Position numbers and translations under genes: made by a program | Notes under the pieces: generated by a model | What the model was told of the DNA's origin: nothing | Seen by the model: only the letters and a program-made list of their open reading frames with translations | Databases searched by the model: none | Assembly (NCBI GenBank): GCA_964036665.1 | Contig: OZ038530.1 | Coordinates: forward strand, 1,240,001 to 1,304,000 | Length of the DNA stretch: 64,000 nucleotides | From: Gordius sp. MW1 | Taxonomy: Eukaryota; Nematomorpha; Gordioida; Gordea; Gordiidae | Direction of reading: 5' to 3' | Shown here: positions 27,762 through 40,300 of the stretch, piece after piece | Layout: each line of letters starts with the position of its first letter | Position numbering within the stretch: the first letter of the stretch is position 1

Positions 27762-27919
27762 TCCGTCGTCCCTCCGTTGTCCGTCCGTCCTCCCTCCGTC
27801 GTCTCTCCGTCGTCCGTCCGTCGTCCCTCCGTCGTCCGTCCGTCGTCCCTCCGTCGTCCGTCCGTCGTCCCTCCGTCGTCCGTCCGTCGTCCCTCCGTCG
27901 TCCCTCCGTCGTCCCTCCG
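27762..27919 (-). repeat. Inner 11-mer array of A block 3 (opposite orientation, longest)
   Basis: 158 bp of alternating GTCCGTCCGTC and GTCCCTCCGTC units, opposite in orientation to the surrounding satellite. It is longer than in the other blocks, so copy number varies between blocks. Confidence 0.92.
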
Positions 27920-28227
27920 TGCTATGCAATTTATTAAATTTTTTTTATCAAAAAATATTTTTTTCGACCTCAAATTTTTTTCCATTTTTTTGTTCAACCA
28001 TATAGGCCTCATGAAAATTTTTGATATCAGAAGTGAATTCCGTAAAAAAAATTTTTTTGATCAGAAAATATTTTTTCGACCTCAAAATTTTTTCAATTTT
28101 TTTGTAACACCATATAGGCCTCATGAAAATTTTCGATATCAGAGGTGAATTCCGAAAAAAAAAAATTTTTCGACTTGAAAATTTTTTAAATTTTTTTGTT
28201 CAACCATATAGGCTTCGTGAAAATTTC
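27920..28227 (+). repeat. AT-rich tandem repeat, three units (A block 3)
   Basis: 308 bp with three CCATATAGGC(C/T)T-marked units, essentially identical to those of A blocks 1 and 2. Confidence 0.88.
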
Positions 28228-28309
28228 AGCGGACGGCTAAAAAGTCATATTATCAATGTTATTAACAAGAACAGAATACTCTCCGGGATTCAAACTTGTA
28301 GCCTCCTGA

Positions 28310-30984
28310 TGGACAACGGACGGACAACGGAAGGACATCAGACGGACAACGGACGGACAACGGACGGACAACGGAAGGACATCAGACGGACAACGGACGG
28401 ACAACGGAAGGACATCAGATGGACAAGGGACGGACAACGGATGGACAACGGAAGGACATCAGACGGACAACGGACGGACAACGGAAGGACAACAAAAGGA
28501 CATCAGACGGACAACGGACGGACAACAAAAGGACATCAGACGGACAACGGACGGACAACGGAAGGACAACGGACGGACAACGGAAGGACAACGGAAGGAC
28601 AACGGGCGGACAACGAACGGACAACGAACGGACAACGGAAGGACAACGGACGGACAACGGAAGGACAACGGAAGGACAACGGGCGGACAACGGACGGACG
28701 ACGGAAGGACAACGGGCGGACATCAGACGGACAACGGACGGACAACGGAAGGACAACAAAAGGACATCAGACGGACAACGAACGGACAACGAACGGACAA
28801 CGAACGGACAACGAACGGACAACGAACGGACAACGGACAGACAACAAAAGGACATCAGACGGACAACGGACGGACAACAAACGGACAACGGACGGACAAC
28901 GGACGGACAACGGACGGACAACAAAATGACATCAGACGGACAACGGAAGGACAACGGAAGGACAACGGAAGGACAACGGAAGGACAACGGAAGGACAACG
29001 GACGGACAACGGACGGACAACGGACGGACAACGGAAGGACAACGGAAGGACAACGGGCGGACAACGAACGGACAACAAACGGACAACGGACAGACAACAA
29101 AAGGACATCTGACGGACAACGGAAGAACAACGGACGGACAACGGACGGACAACGGAAGGACAACGGACGGACATCAGACGGACAACGGAAGGACAACGGA
29201 CGGACAACGGACGGACAACGGAAGGACAACGGAAGGACAACGAACGGACAACGAACGGACAACGGACAGACAACAAAAGGACATCTGACGGACAACGGAA
29301 GGACAACGGACGGACAACGGAAGGACAACGGAAGGACAACGGGCGGACAAAGGACGGACAACGGACGGACAACAGACGGACAACGGACGGACAACAAAAG
29401 GACAAGGGACGGACAAGGGACGGACAACGAACGGACAACGGACGGACAACGGACGGACAACAAAAGGACATCAGACGGACAACGGACGGACAACGGAAGG
29501 ACAACGGACGGACAACGGACGGACAACGGACGGACAACGGAAGGACATCAGACGGACAACGGACGGACAACGGAAGGACAACGGATAGACAACGGGCGGA
29601 CAACGGACGGACAACGGACGGACAACGGAAGGACATCAGACGGACAACGGAAGGACATCAGACGGACAAGGGACGGACAACGGATGGACAACGGAAGGAC
29701 ATCAGACGGACAACGGACGGACAACGGAAGGACAACAAAAGGACATCAGACGGACAACGGACGGACAACGGACGGACAACGGAAGGACAACGGACGGACA
29801 ACGGAAGGACAACGGAAGGACAACGGAAGGACAACGGGCGGACAACGGACGGACAACGGACGGACAACGGAAGGACAACGGACGGACAACGGAAGGACAT
29901 CAGACGGACAACGGACGGACAACGGACGGACAACGGAAGGACAACGGGCGGACAACGGACGGACAACGGACGGACAACGGAAGGACATCAGACGGACAAC
30001 GGACGGACAACGAACGGACAACGAACGGACAACGGAAGGACAACGGAAGGACAACGGACGGACAACGGGCGGACTACGGAAGGACAACGGGCGGACAACA
30101 AAAGGACATCAGACGGACAACGGACGGACAACGGAAGGACAACGGACGGACAACGGACGGACAACGGACGGACAACGGAAGGACATCAGACGGACAAGGG
30201 ACGGACAACGGATGGACAACGGAAGGACATCAGACGGACAACGGACGGACAACGGAAGGACAACAAAAGGACATCAGACGGACAACGGACGGACAACGGG
30301 CGGACAACGGACGGACAACGGACGGACAACGGAAGGACAACGGACGGACAACGGAAGGACATCAGACGGACAACGGACGGACAACGGACGGACAACGGAC
30401 GGACAACGGAAGGACAACGGACGGACAACGGAAGGATAACGGAAAGACAACGGAAGGACAACGGAAGGACAACGGGCGGACAACGGACGGACAACGGACG
30501 GACAACGGAAGGACAACGGACGGACAACAGACGGACAACGGACGGACAACAAAAGGACATCAGACGGACAAGGGACGGACAACGGACGGACAACGGAAGG
30601 ACATCAGACGGACAAGGGACGGACAACGGATGGACAACGGAAGGACATCAGACGGACAACGGACTGACAACGGAAGGACAACAAAAGGACATCAGACGGA
30701 CAACGGACGGACAACGGACGGACAACGGAAGGACAACGGACGGACAACGGAAGGACAACGGACGGACAACGGAAGGACAACGGACGGACAACGGAAGGAC
30801 AACGGGCGGACAACGGACGGACAACGGACGGACAACGGAAGGACATCAGACGGACAACGGACGGACAACGGAAGGACAACGGAAGAACAACGGAAGGACA
30901 ACGAACGGACAACGAACGGACAAAGGACGGACAACGGACGGACAACAGACGGACAACGGGCGGACAACGGACGGACAACGGACG
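28310..30984 (+). repeat. 11-bp minisatellite array before the orientation switch
   Basis: 2.7 kb of GGACAAC-orientation units with the usual variants, ending in GGACG before the A block fragment. Confidence 0.97.
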
Positions 30985-31096
30985 TAGCCAGCGGACGGCC
31001 AAAAAGTCATATTATCAACAGAATACTCTCACGGATTCAAACTTGTTGCCTCCTGACGGACAACGGACGGTCCGTCGTCCCTCCGTTGTCCGTCCG
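30985..31096 (+). repeat. A block 4, 5' fragment at the orientation switch
   Basis: The first 112 bp of an A block: TAGCCAGCGG, the left direct repeat, and the first 26 bp of the inner reversed array (from 31071). The inner array then runs directly into satellite of the same (reverse) orientation after GTCCGTCCG. The AT-rich part and the right direct repeat are missing. The flip in satellite orientation of the whole window happens here. Confidence 0.88.
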
Positions 31097-32999
31097 TTGT
31101 CCTTCCGTTGTCCTTCCGTTGTCCTTCCGTTGTCCGCCCGTTGTCCGCCCGTTGTCCGTCCGTTGTCCGCCCGTTGTCCTTCCGTTGTCCGCCCATTGTC
31201 CGTCCGTTGTCCGTCCGTTGTCCTTTCGTTGTCCGCCCGGTGTCCGTCCGTTGTCCGTCCGTTGTCCGCCCGTTGTCCTTCCGTTGTCCTTCCGTTGTCC
31301 TTCCGTTGTCCGTCCGTTGTCCGTCTGATGTTATTTTGTTGTCCGTCCGTTGTCCGTCTGATGTCCTTTTGTTGTCCGTCCCTTATCCGTCTGATGTCCT
31401 TTTGTTGTCCGTCCGTTGTCCGTTCGTTGTCCTTCCGTTGTCCGTTCGTTGTCCGTCTGATGTCCTTCCGTTGTCCGTCCGTTGTCCTTCCGTTGTCCTT
31501 CCGTTGTCCTTCCGTTGTCCGTCCGTTGTCCGTCCGTTGTCCTTCCGTTGTCCGTCAGATGTCCTTTTGTTGTCCTTCCGTTGTCCGTCCGTTGTCCGTC
31601 TGATGTCCTTCCGTTGTCCATCCGTTGTCCGTCCCTTGTCCGTCTGATGTCCTTCCGTTGTCCGTCCGTTGTCCTTCCGTTGTCCGTCCCTTGTCCGTCT
31701 GATGTCCTTCCGTTGTCCGTCCGTTGTCCTTCCGTTGTCCGTCCGTTGTCCGTCTGATGTCCTTTTGTTGTCCGTCCGTTGTCCGTCCGTTGTCCGTCTG
31801 TTGTCCTTCCGTTGTCCGTCCGTTGTCCGTTCGTTGTCCGTCTGATGTCCGTCCGTTGTCCTTCCGTTGTCCGTCCGTTGTCCGTCCGTTGTCCGTCTGA
31901 TGTCCTTTTGTTGTCCTTCCGTTGTCCGTCCGTTGTCCGTCTGATGTCCTTCCGTTGTCCATCCGTTGTCCGTCCCTTGTCCGTCTGATGTCCTTCCGTT
32001 GTCCGTCCGTTGTCCTTCCGTTGTCCGTCCCTTGTCCGTCTGATGTCCTTCCGTTGTCCGTCCGTTGTCCTTCCGTTGTCCGTCCGTTGTCCGTCTGATG
32101 TCCTTTTGTTGTCCGTCCGTTGTCCGTCCGTTGTCCGTCCGTTGTCCGTCCTTTGTCCGTTCGTTGTCCGTTCGTTGTCCTTCCGTTGTCCTTCCGTTGT
32201 CCGTCCGTTGTCCGTCTGATGTCCTTCCGTTGTCCGTCCGTTGTCCGTCCGTTGTCCGCCCGTTGTCCTTCCGTTGTCCGTCCGTTGTCCGTCCGTTGTC
32301 CGTCTGATGTCCTTCCGTTGTCCTTCCGTTGTCCTTCCGTTGTCCGTCCGTTGTCCGTCCGTTGTCCTTCCGTTGTCCGTCCGTTGTCCGTCCGTTGTCC
32401 GTCTGATGTCCTTTTGTTGTCCTTCCGTTGTCCGTCCGTTGTCCGTCTGATGTCCTTCCGTTGTCCATCCGTTGTCCGTCCCTTGTCCGTCTGATGTCCT
32501 TCCGTTGTCCGTCCGTTGTCCGTCCCTTGTCCGTCTGATGTCCTTCCGTTGTCCGTCCGTTGTCCGTCCGTTGTCCGCCCGTTGTCTATCCGTTGTCCTT
32601 CCGTTGTCCGTCCGTTGTCCGTCTGATGTCCTTCCGTTGTCCGTCCGTTGTCCTTCCGTTGTCCGTCCGTTGTCCGTCCGTTGTCCGCCCGTTGTCCTTC
32701 CGTTGTCCTTCCGTTGTCCTTCCGTTGTCCGTCCGTTGTCCTTCCGTTGTCCGTCCGTTGTCCGTCCGTTTTCCGTCTGATGTCCTTTTGTTGTCCTTCC
32801 GTTGTCCGTCCGTTGTCCGTCTGATGTCCTTCCGTTGTCCGTCCGTTGTCCTTCCGTTGTCCGTCCGTTGTCCGTCCGTTGTCCGCCCGTTGTCCTTCCG
32901 TTGTCCTTCCGTTGTCCTTCCGTTGTCCGTCCGTTGTCCTTCCGTTGTCCGTCCGTTGTCCGTCCGTTGTCCGTCTGATGTCCTTTTGTTGTCCTTCCG

Positions 33000-33968
33000 T
33001 TGTCCGTCCGTTGTCCGTCTGATGTCCTTCCGTTGTCCGTCCGTTGTCCGTCCGTTGTCCGTCCGTTGTCCGTCCGTTGTCCGTCCGTTGTCCGTCCGTT
33101 GTCCGTCCGTTGTCCGTCCGTTGTCCGTCCGTTGTCCTTCCGTTGTCCGTCCGTTGTCCGTCTGATGTCCTTTTGTTGTCCGTCCGTTGTCCGTCCGTTG
33201 TCCGTCCGTTGTCCGTCTGTTGTCCTTCCGTTGTCCGTCCGTTGTCCGTCCGTTGTCCGCCCGTTGTCCTTCCGTTGTCCTTCCGTTGTCCTTCCGTTGT
33301 CCGTCCGTTGTCCTTCCGTTGTCCGTCCGTTGTCCGTCCGTTGTCCGTCTGATGTCCTTTTGTTGTCCTTCCGTTGTCCGTCCGTTGTCCTTCCGTTGTC
33401 CGTCCGTTGTCCGTCCGTTGTCCGTCTGATGTCCTTTTGTTGTCCTTCCGTTGTCCGTCCGTTGTCCGTCTGATGTCCTTCCGTTGTCCATCCGTTGTCC
33501 GTCCCTTGTCCGTCTGATGTCCTTCCGTTGTCCGTCCGTTGTCCGTCCGTTGTCCGTCCGTTGTCCGTCCGTTGTCCGTCCGTTGTCCGTCCGTTGTCCG
33601 TCCGTTGTCCGTCCGTTGTCCGTCCGTTGTCCTTCCGTTGTCCGTCCGTTGTCCGTCTGATGTCCTTTTGTTGTCCGTCCGTTGTCCGTCCGTTGTCCGT
33701 CCGTTGTCCGTCTGTTGTCCTTCCGTTGTCCGTCCGTTGTCCGTCCGTTGTCCGCCCGTTGTCCTTCCGTTGTCCTTCCGTTGTCCTTCCGTTGTCCGTC
33801 CGTTGTCCTTCCGTTGTCCGTCCGTTGTCCGTCCGTTGTCCGTCTGATGTCCTTTTGTTGTCCTTCCGTTGTCCGTCCGTTGTCCTTCCGTTGTCCGTCC
33901 GTTGTCCGTCCGTTGTCCGTCTGATGTCCTTTTGTTGTCCTTCCGTTGTCCGTCCGTTGTCCGTCTGA
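33000..33968. repeat. 495-bp higher-order tandem duplication in the satellite
   Basis: Two consecutive copies of 45 units each, offset 495 bp, with the same order of variant units; the first unit differs (GTCCGTCTGATG versus GTCCCTTGTCC context). Confidence 0.85.
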
Positions 33969-34834
33969 TGTCCTTCCGTTGTCCATCCGTTGTCCGTCCC
34001 TTGTCCGTCTGATGTCCTTCCGTTGTCCGTCCGTTGTCCGTCCGTTGTCCGTCCGTTGTCCGTCCGTTGTCCGTCTGATGTCCTTTTGTTGTCCTTCCGT
34101 TGTCCGTCCGTTGTCCGTCTGATGTCCTTCCGTTGTCCATCCGTTGTCCGTCCCTTGTCCGTCTGATGTCCTTCCGTTGTCCGTCCGTTGTCCGTCCGTT
34201 GTCCGCCCGTTGTCTATCCGTTGTCCTTCCGTTGTCCGTCCGTTGTCCGTCTGATGTCCTTCCGTTGTCCGTCTGATGTCCTTCCGTTGTCCGTCCGTTG
34301 TCCGTCCGTTGTCCGTCCGTTGTCCGTCTGATGTCCTTCCGTTGTCCGTCCGTTGTCCTTCCGTTGTCCGTCCGTTGTCCGTCCGTTGTCCGCCCGTTGT
34401 CCTTCCGTTGTCCTTCCGTTGTCCTTCCGTTGTCCGTCCGTTGTCCTTCCGTTGTCCGTCCGTTGTCCGTCCGTTGTCCGTCTGATGTCCTTTTGTTGTC
34501 CTTCCGTTGTCCGTCCGTTGTCCGTCTGATGTCCTTCCGTTGTCCATCCGTTGTCCGTCCCTTGTCCGTCTGATGTCCTTCCGTTGTCCGTCCGTTGTCC
34601 GCCCGTTGTCCGTCCGTTGTCCTTCCGTTGTCCTTCCGTTGTCCGTTCGTTGTCCGTTCGTTGTCCGTCCGTTGTCCGTCCGTTGTCCTTCCGTTGTCCG
34701 TCCGTTGTCCGTCCGTTGTCCGCCCGTTGTCCTTCCGTTGTCCTTCCGTTGTCCTTCCGTTGTCCGTCCGTTGTCCTTCCGTTGTCCGTCCGTTGTCCGT
34801 CCGTTTTCCGTCTGATGTCCTTTTGTTGTCCTTC

Positions 34835-37317
34835 CGTTGTCCGTCCGTTGTCCGTCTGATGTCCTTCCGTTGTCCGTCCGTTGTCCTTCCGTTGTCCGTC
34901 CGTTGTCCGTCCGTTGTCCGCCCGTTGTCCTTCCGTTGTCCTTCCGTTGTCCTTCCGTTGTCCGTCCGTTGTCCTTCCGTTGTCCGTCCGTTGTCCGTCC
35001 GTTGTCCGTCTGATGTCCTTTTGTTGTCCTTCCGTTGTCCGTCCGTTGTCCGTCTGATGTCCTTCCGTTGTCCATCCGTTGTCCGTCCCTTGTCCGTCTG
35101 ATGTCCTTCCGTTGTCCGTCCGTTGTCCGTCCGTTGTCCGTCCGTTGTCCGTCCGTTGTCCGTCCGTTGTCCGTCCGTTGTCCGTCCGTTGTCCTTCCGT
35201 TGTCCGTCCGTTGTCCGTCTGATGTCCTTTTGTTGTCCGTCCGTTGTCCGTCCGTTGTCCGTCCGTTGTCCGTCTGTTGTCCTTCCGTTGTCCGTCCGTT
35301 GTCCGTCCGTTGTCCGCCCGTTGTCCTTCCGTTGTCCTTCCGTTGTCCTTCCGTTGTCCGTCCGTTGTCCTTCCGTTGTCCGTCCGTTGTCCGTCCGTTG
35401 TCCGTCTGATGTCCTTTTGTTGTCCTTCCGTTGTCCGTCCGTTGTCCGTCTGATGTCCTTCCGTTGTCCATCCGTTGTCCGTCCCTTGTCCGTCTGATGT
35501 CCTTTTGTTGTCCGTCCGTTGTCCGTCCGTTGTCCGTTCGTTGTCCGTCCCTTGTCCGTCTGATGTCCTTTTGTTGTCCGTCCGTTGTCCGTCTGTTGTC
35601 CGTCCGTTGTCCGTTCGTTGTCCGTTCGTTGTCCTTCCGTTGTCCTTCCGTTGTCCGTCCGTTGTCCGTCCGTTGTCCTTCCGTTGTCCGTCAGATGTCC
35701 TTTTGTTGTCTGTCCGTTGTCCGTTCGTTGTCCGTTCGTTGTCCTTCCGTTGTCCGTCCGTTGTCCGTCTGATGTCCTTCCGTTGTCCGTCCGTTGTCCG
35801 TCCCTTGTCCGTCTGATGTCCTTCCGTTGTCCGTCCGTTGTCCGTCCGTTGTCCGCCCGTTGTCTATCCGTTGTCCTTCCGTTGTCCGTCCGTTGTCCGT
35901 CTGATGTCCTTCCGTTGTCCGTCCGTTGTCCGTCCGTTGTCCGTCCGTTGTCCGTCCGTTGTCCGTCCGTTGTCCGTCCGTTGTCCGTCCGTTGTCCTTC
36001 CGTTGTCCGTCCGTTGTCCTTCCGTTGTCCGTCCGTTGTCCGTCTGATGTCCTTTTGTTGTCCGTCCGTTGTCCGTCCGTTGTCCTTCCGTTGTGCTTCC
36101 GTTGTCCGTCCGTTGTCCGTCCGTTGTCCTTCCGTTGTCCGTCCGTTGTCCGTCCGTTGTCCGTCCGTTGTCCGTCTGATGTCCTTCCGTTGTCCGTCCG
36201 TTGTCCTTCCGTTGTCCGTCCGTTGTCCGTCCGTTGTCCGCCCGTTGTCCTTCCGTTGTCCTTCCGTTGTCCTTCCGTTGTCCGTCCGTTGTCCTTCCGT
36301 TGTCCGTCCGTTGTCCGTCCGTTGTCCGTCTGATGTCCTTTTGTTGTCCTTCCGTTGTCCGTCCGTTGTCCGTCTGATGTCCTTCCGTTGTCCATCCGTT
36401 GTCCGTCCCTTGTCCGTCTGATGTCCTTCCGTTGTCCGTCCGTTGTCCGTCCGTTGTCCGTCCGTTGTCCGTCCGTTGTCCGTCCGTTGTCCGTCCGTTG
36501 TCCGTCCGTTGTCCTTCCGTTGTCCGTCCGTTGTCCGTCTGATGTCCTTTTGTTGTCCGTCCGTTGTCCGTCCGTTGTCCGTCCGTTGTCCGTCTGTTGT
36601 CCTTCCGTTGTCCGTCCGTTGTCCGTCCGTTGTCCGCCCGTTGTCCTTCCGTTGTCCTTCCGTTGTCCTTCCGTTGTCCGTCCGTTGTCCTTCCGTTGTC
36701 CGTCCGTTGTCCGTCCGTTGTCCGTCTGATGTCCTTTTGTTGTCCTTCCGTTGTCCGTCCGTTGTCCGTCTGATGTCCTTCCGTTGTCCATCCGTTGTCC
36801 GTCCCTTGTCCGTCTGATGTCCTTTTGTTGTCCGTCCGTTGTCCGTCCGTTGTCCGTTCGTTGTCCGTCCCTTGTCCGTCTGATGTCCTTTTGTTGTCCG
36901 TCCGTTGTCCGTCTGTTGTCCGTCCGTTGTCCGTTCGTTGTCCGTTCGTTGTCCTTCCGTTGTCCTTCCGTTGTCCGTCCGTTGTCCGTCCGTTGTCCTT
37001 CCGTTGTCCGTCAGATGTCCTTTTGTTGTCTGTCCGTTGTCCGTTCGTTGTCCGTTCGTTGTCCTTCCGTTGTCCGTCCGTTGTCCGTCTGATGTCCTTC
37101 CGTTGTCCGTCCGTTGTCCGTCCCTTGTCCGTCTGATGTCCTTCCGTTGTCCGTCCGTTGTCCGTCCGTTGTCCGCCCGTTGTCTATCCGTTGTCCTTCC
37201 GTTGTCCGTCCGTTGTCCGTCTGATGTCCTTCCGTTGTCCGTCCGTTGTCAGTCCGTTGTCCGTCCGTTGTCCGTCCGTTGTCCGTCCGTTGTCCGTCCG
37301 TTGTCCGTCCGTTGTCC
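34835..37317. repeat. 1320-bp higher-order tandem duplication in the satellite
   Basis: Sequence from about 34835 to 35997 is matched base for base 1320 bp (120 units) downstream except for a rare substitution (TTGTCAGTCC at about 37250 against TTGTCCGTCC). After about 37320 the offset becomes 1331 bp, so one copy gained one 11-mer. Confidence 0.87.
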
Positions 37318-40300
37318 GTCCGTTGTCCTTCCGTTGTCCGTCCGTTGTCCTTCCGTTGTCCGTCCGTTGTCCGTCTGATGTCCTTTTGTTGTCCGTCCGT
37401 TGTCCGTCCGTTGTCCTTCCGTTGTGCTTCCGTTGTCCGTCCGTTGTCCGTCCGTTGTCCTTCCGTTGTCCGTCCGTTGTCCGTCCGTTGTCCGTCCGTT
37501 GTCCGTCTGATGTCCTTCCGTTGTCCGTCCGTTGTCCTTCCGTTGTCCGTCCGTTGTCCGTCCGTTGTCCGCCCGTTGTCCGTCCGTTGTCCGTCTGATG
37601 TCCTTTTGTTGTCCTTCCGTTGTCCGTCCGTTGTCCGTCTGATGTCCTTCCGTTGTCCATCCGTTGTCCGTCCCTTGTCCGTCTGATGTCCTTCCGTTGT
37701 CCGTCCGTTGTCCGTCCGTTGTCCGTCCGTTGTCCTTCCGTTGTCCTTCCGTTGTCCTTCCGTTGTCCGTCTGATGTCCTTCCGTTGTCCTTCCGTTGTC
37801 CTTCCGTTGTCCGTCCGTTGTCTGTCCGTTGTCCTTCCGTTGTCCTTCCGTTGTCCGCCCGTTGTCCTTCCGTTGTCCGTCCGTTGTCCGTCTGATGTCC
37901 TTTTGTTGTCCTTCCGTTGTCCTTCCGTTGTCCGTCCGTTGTCCTTCCGTTGTCCGTCCGTTGTCCGTCCGTTGTCCGTCCGTTGTCCGTCTGATGTCCT
38001 TCCGTTGTCTTTCCGTTGTCCTTCCGTTGTCCGTCCGTTGTCCTTCCGTTGTCCGTCCGTTGTCCGTCCGTTGTCCGTCCGTTGTCCGTCTGATGTCCTT
38101 CCGTTGTCCGTCCGTTGTCCTTCCGTTGTCCGTCCGTTGTCCGTCCGTTGTCCTTCCGTTGTCCGTCCGTTGTCCGTCTGATGTCCTTCCGTTGTCCATC
38201 CGTTGTCCGTCCCTTGTCCGTCTGATGTCCTTTTGTTGTCCGTCCGTTGTCCGTCCGTTGTCCGTTCGTTGTCCGTCCCTTGTCCGTCTGATGTCCTTTT
38301 GTTGTCCGTCCGTTGTCCGTCTGTTGTCCGTCCGTTGTCCGTTCGTTGTCCGTTCGTTGTCCTTCCGTTGTCCTTCCGTTGTCCGTCCGTTGTCCGTCCG
38401 TTGTCCGCCCGTTGTCTATCCGTTGTCCTTCCGTTGTCCGTCCGTTGTCCGTCTGATGTCCTTCCGTTGTCCGTCCGTTGTCCGTCCGTTGTCCGTCCGT
38501 TGTCCGTCCGTTGTCCTTCCGTTGTCCGTCCGTTGTCCGTCTGATGTCCTTTTGTTGTCCGTCCGTTGTCCGTCCGTTGTCCGTTCGTTGTCCGTCCCTT
38601 GTCCGTCTGATGTCCTTTTGTTGTCCGTCCGTTGTCCGTCTGTTGTCCGTCCGTTGTCCGTTCTTTGTCCGTTCGTTGTCCGTTCGTTGTCCTTCCGTTG
38701 TCCTTCCGTTGTCCGTCCGTTGTCCGTCTGATGTCCTTCCGTTGTCCGTCCGTTGTCCGTCCGTTGTCCGCCCGTTGCCCTTCCGTTGTCCGTCCGTTGT
38801 CCGTCCGTTGTCCGTCTGATGTCCTTCCGTTGTCCTTCCGTTGTCCTTCCGTTGTCCGTCCGTTGTCCTTCCGTTGTCCGTCCGTTGTCCGTCCGTTGTC
38901 CGTCTGATGTCCTTTTGTTGTCCTTCCGTTGTCCGTCCGTTGTCCGTCTGATGTCCTTCCGTTGTCCATCCGTTGTCCGTCCCTTGTCCGTCTGATGTCC
39001 TTCCGTTGTCCGTCCGTTGTCCGTCCCTTGTCCGTCTGATGTCCTTCCGTTGTCCGTCCGTTGTCCGTCCGTTGTCCGCCCGTTGTCTATCCGTTGTCCT
39101 TCCGTTGTCCGTCCGTTGTCCGTCTGATGTCCTTCCGTTGTCCGTCCGTTGTCCTTCCGTTGTCCGTCCGTTGTCCGTCCGTTGTCCGCCCGTTGTCCTT
39201 CCGTTGTCCTTCCGTTGTCCTTCCGTTGTCCGTCCGTTGTCCTTCCGTTGTCCGTCCGTTGTCCGTCCGTTTTCCGTCTGATGTCCTTTTGTTGTCCTTC
39301 CGTTGTCCGTCCGTTGTCCGTCTGATGTCCTTCCGTTGTCCGTCCGTTGTCCTTCCGTTGTCCGTCCGTTGTCCGTCCGTTGTCCGCCCGTTGTCCTTCC
39401 GTTGTCCTTCCGTTGTCCTTCCGTTGTCCGTCCGTTGTCCTTCCGTTGTCCGTCCGTTGTCCGTCCGTTGTCCGTCTGATGTCCTTTTGTTGTCCTTCCG
39501 TTGTCCGTCCGTTGTCCGTCTGATGTCCTTCCGTTGTCCATCCGTTGTCCGTCCCTTGTCCGTCTGATGTCCTTCCGTTGTCCGTCCGTTGTCCGTCCGT
39601 TGTCCGTCCGTTGTCCGTCCGTTGTCCGTCCGTTGTCCGTCCGTTGTCCGTCCGTTGTCCGTCCGTTGTCCTTCCGTTGTCCGTCCGTTGTCCGTCTGAT
39701 GTCCTTTTGTTGTCCGTCCGTTGTCCGTCCGTTGTCCGTCCGTTGTCCGTCTGTTGTCCTTCCGTTGTCCGTCCGTTGTCCGTCCGTTGTCCGCCCGTTG
39801 TCCTTCCGTTGTCCTTCCGTTGTCCTTCCGTTGTCCGTCCGTTGTCCTTCCGTTGTCCGTCCGTTGTCCGTCCGTTGTCCGTCTGATGTCCTTTTGTTGT
39901 CCTTCCGTTGTCCGTCCGTTGTCCGTCTGATGTCCTTCCGTTGTCCATCCGTTGTCCGTCCCTTGTCCGTCTGATGTCCTTTTGTTGTCCGTCCGTTGTC
40001 CGTCCGTTGTCCGTTCGTTGTCCGTCCCTTGTCCGTCTGATGTCCTTTTGTTGTCCGTCCGTTGTCCGTCTGTTGTCCGTCCGTTGTCCGTTCGTTGTCC
40101 GTTCGTTGTCCTTCCGTTGTCCTTCCGTTGTCCGTCCGTTGTCCGTCCGTTGTCCTTCCGTTGTCCGTCAGATGTCCTTTTGTTGTCTGTCCGTTGTCCG
40201 TTCGTTGTCCGTTCGTTGTCCTTCCGTTGTCCGTCCGTTGTCCGTCTGATGTCCTTCCGTTGTCCGTCCGTTGTCCGTCCCTTGTCCGTCTGATGTCCTT

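Larger units (their letters stand above)
27676..28309 (+). repeat. A block 3
   Basis: 634 bp with the same plan as A blocks 1 and 2. The extra length is in the inner reversed array (about 14 units rather than 10), while the direct repeats and AT-rich part keep their lengths. Confidence 0.9.
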
